Assembly: GCF_037975245.1 (NCBI RefSeq)
Contig: NC_092577.1
Coordinates: forward strand, 36,884,898 to 36,948,897
Direction of reading: 5' to 3'
DNA: 64,000 nucleotides
Source: Apostichopus japonicus
Taxonomy: Eukaryota > Echinodermata > Holothuroidea > Aspidochirotida > Stichopodidae
The translations under genes and the position numbers were made by a program. This document shows positions 62,901-64,000 of this stretch, one piece after another (within the stretch, counting starts at the first letter, position 1; every line of letters begins with the position of its first letter). A model generated the notes under the pieces. That model did no database searches and was not told the origin of the DNA. It saw nothing but the letters and a program-made list of their open reading frames with translations.

Positions 62901-62930
62901 TGTTTGAGTCTGCAGAGACGTTTGGGGCGT

Positions 62931-63279
62931 GGGGGTTGTAGGTGGTTTTATGGGGTTGTAGGTGGTTTTATGGGGTTGTAGGTGGTTTTATGGGTTTGTA
63001 TGGTTTTAGGGGGTTGTAGGTGGTTTTAGGGGGTTGTAGGTGGTTTTAGTGGGTTGTAGGTGGTTTTAGTGGGTTGTAGGTGGTTTTAGGGGGGTTGTAG
63101 GTGGTTTTAGTGGGTTGTAGGTGGTTTTAGGGGGTTGTAGGTGGTTTTAGGGGGTTGTAGGTGGTTTTAGGGGGTTGTAGGTGGTTTTAGGGGGTTGTAG
63201 GTGGTTTTAGGGGGTTGTAGGTGGTTTTAGGGGGTTGTAGGTGGTTTTAGGGGGTTGTAGGTGGTTTTAGGGGGTTGTC
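62931..63279. repeat. 20-bp G-rich minisatellite, about 17 units
   Basis: The unit is GGTTGTAGGTGGTTTTAGGG with small variants (TATGG, AGTGG). The plus strand is rich in GG/GGGGG runs and could form G-quadruplexes. Confidence 0.96.
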
Positions 63280-64000
63280 AGACCTCTTACTTTTTTCCCC
63301 ATACACCGAGAGTGTCGTGATCATCTGCAACAAGTTCAAATGCGTTACGGCGGTCAGGGTTATAGTAAAATATCCCTGTAGCAGTTTGATGATATGGGTG
63401 ACCATCATTTCATTTTCTATCATATTATGGTAACTAATATAACATGCTAGAAATTTGCTAGATCGGTTCCTGGAGGCCGTAAATCTACACGTCCGCCGAA
63501 ATGGACATTGAGGGTGGGGGGGGGGGGAGCGGGGGGCAGGAATCGGGTCGGACTAATGTCTGACTACTTATTGCTGTTAAAAACATATTGGGGCCGCCAT
63601 CCGTCATCAGCCCCTCTCCCGATGTCGGGAGGGGGAGGGGCTGGTCAACATTACTAGTCCTAGTCCAAATGTGCCGAACTAATTGTGGAGAATTGATAGC
63701 TTTTGAGAAAATTTAGACCAATTTGATTTTCTAATACTCATAGTAGCCCTGTTCACGTGAAATCATACATCTCATATAATAATTCAAGTCCTGTTTTTTC
63801 CTGTGTGTGAGTGTGTGTATGTGTGTGCGTGGAAATGTTACACAATGGAAGTTTACCCTGACATGGTGTGTACTCTTTCATTTACTATAGTGCAATTGGA
63901 CCGTTCCAAACTGTCGCATGATCTTTCTTTTGTTTAAATTGAAGAGCAGGAGAAGAAACCCTTTAACCTTTGTGAACTAGATATCGACATCACGATAAGG
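63280..64000. other. Intergenic end of window
   Basis: No gene seen. A G tract is at 63516-63535 and a GT-rich stretch at 63803-63830. Confidence 0.4.

Overview
The window is eukaryotic nuclear DNA. Genes are split by GT-AG introns, exons of about 70-500 bp sit far apart, and the introns and spacers are AT-rich and full of microsatellites, minisatellites and transposon remnants. The gene content points to a marine invertebrate deuterostome, most likely an echinoderm: a Sushi/Ig/HYR adhesion GPCR, a secreted trypsin-fold protease next to LDL-receptor class A exons, and a C-clamp zinc-finger factor of the ZNF395/Glut4EF family. The phylum is inferred from domain style only; the species cannot be read from the sequence.

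Layout. (1) 741-11102, + strand: the 3' thirteen coding exons of an adhesion G-protein-coupled receptor; its 5' end lies outside the window. The exons encode Sushi, Ig-like, HYR, a short hormone-receptor-like Cys/Trp segment, GAIN with GPS, and seven membrane segments. The phases join without conflict to give 934 residues. The 3'UTR carries an 82-bp minisatellite and a poly(A) signal near 12591. (2) 12.6-20.9 kb: no gene seen; a 130-bp satellite with higher-order structure, a 138-bp tandem array and a duplicated 330-bp segment. (3) 30704 down to 26586, - strand: a five-exon secreted chymotrypsin-fold serine protease of 327 residues. It is followed in the same direction (25828 down to 20919) by five LDLa exons and one more Cys-rich exon, all entering in the phase that would allow fusion to the protease. 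(4) 30.7-45.9 kb: no gene seen; transposon-rich, with hAT-like elements bearing perfect 8-bp target duplications, a palindromic MITE, a Penelope-like remnant, dispersed repeats and simple repeats. A further hAT copy lies in a broken LINE inside protease intron 1. (5) 57807 down to 45920, - strand: a complete eight-exon, 545-residue transcription factor with an N-terminal conserved domain, one C2H2 finger and a C-terminal C-clamp, and a CCAAT/TATA/GC-box promoter near 58.0 kb. (6) 58.1-64.0 kb: no gene seen; a G-rich 20-bp minisatellite.

The three genes have no evident shared pathway: a cell-surface receptor, a secreted protease and a nuclear regulator. All exon edges were read by eye from splice consensus and reading-phase continuity; no transcript or database evidence was available.
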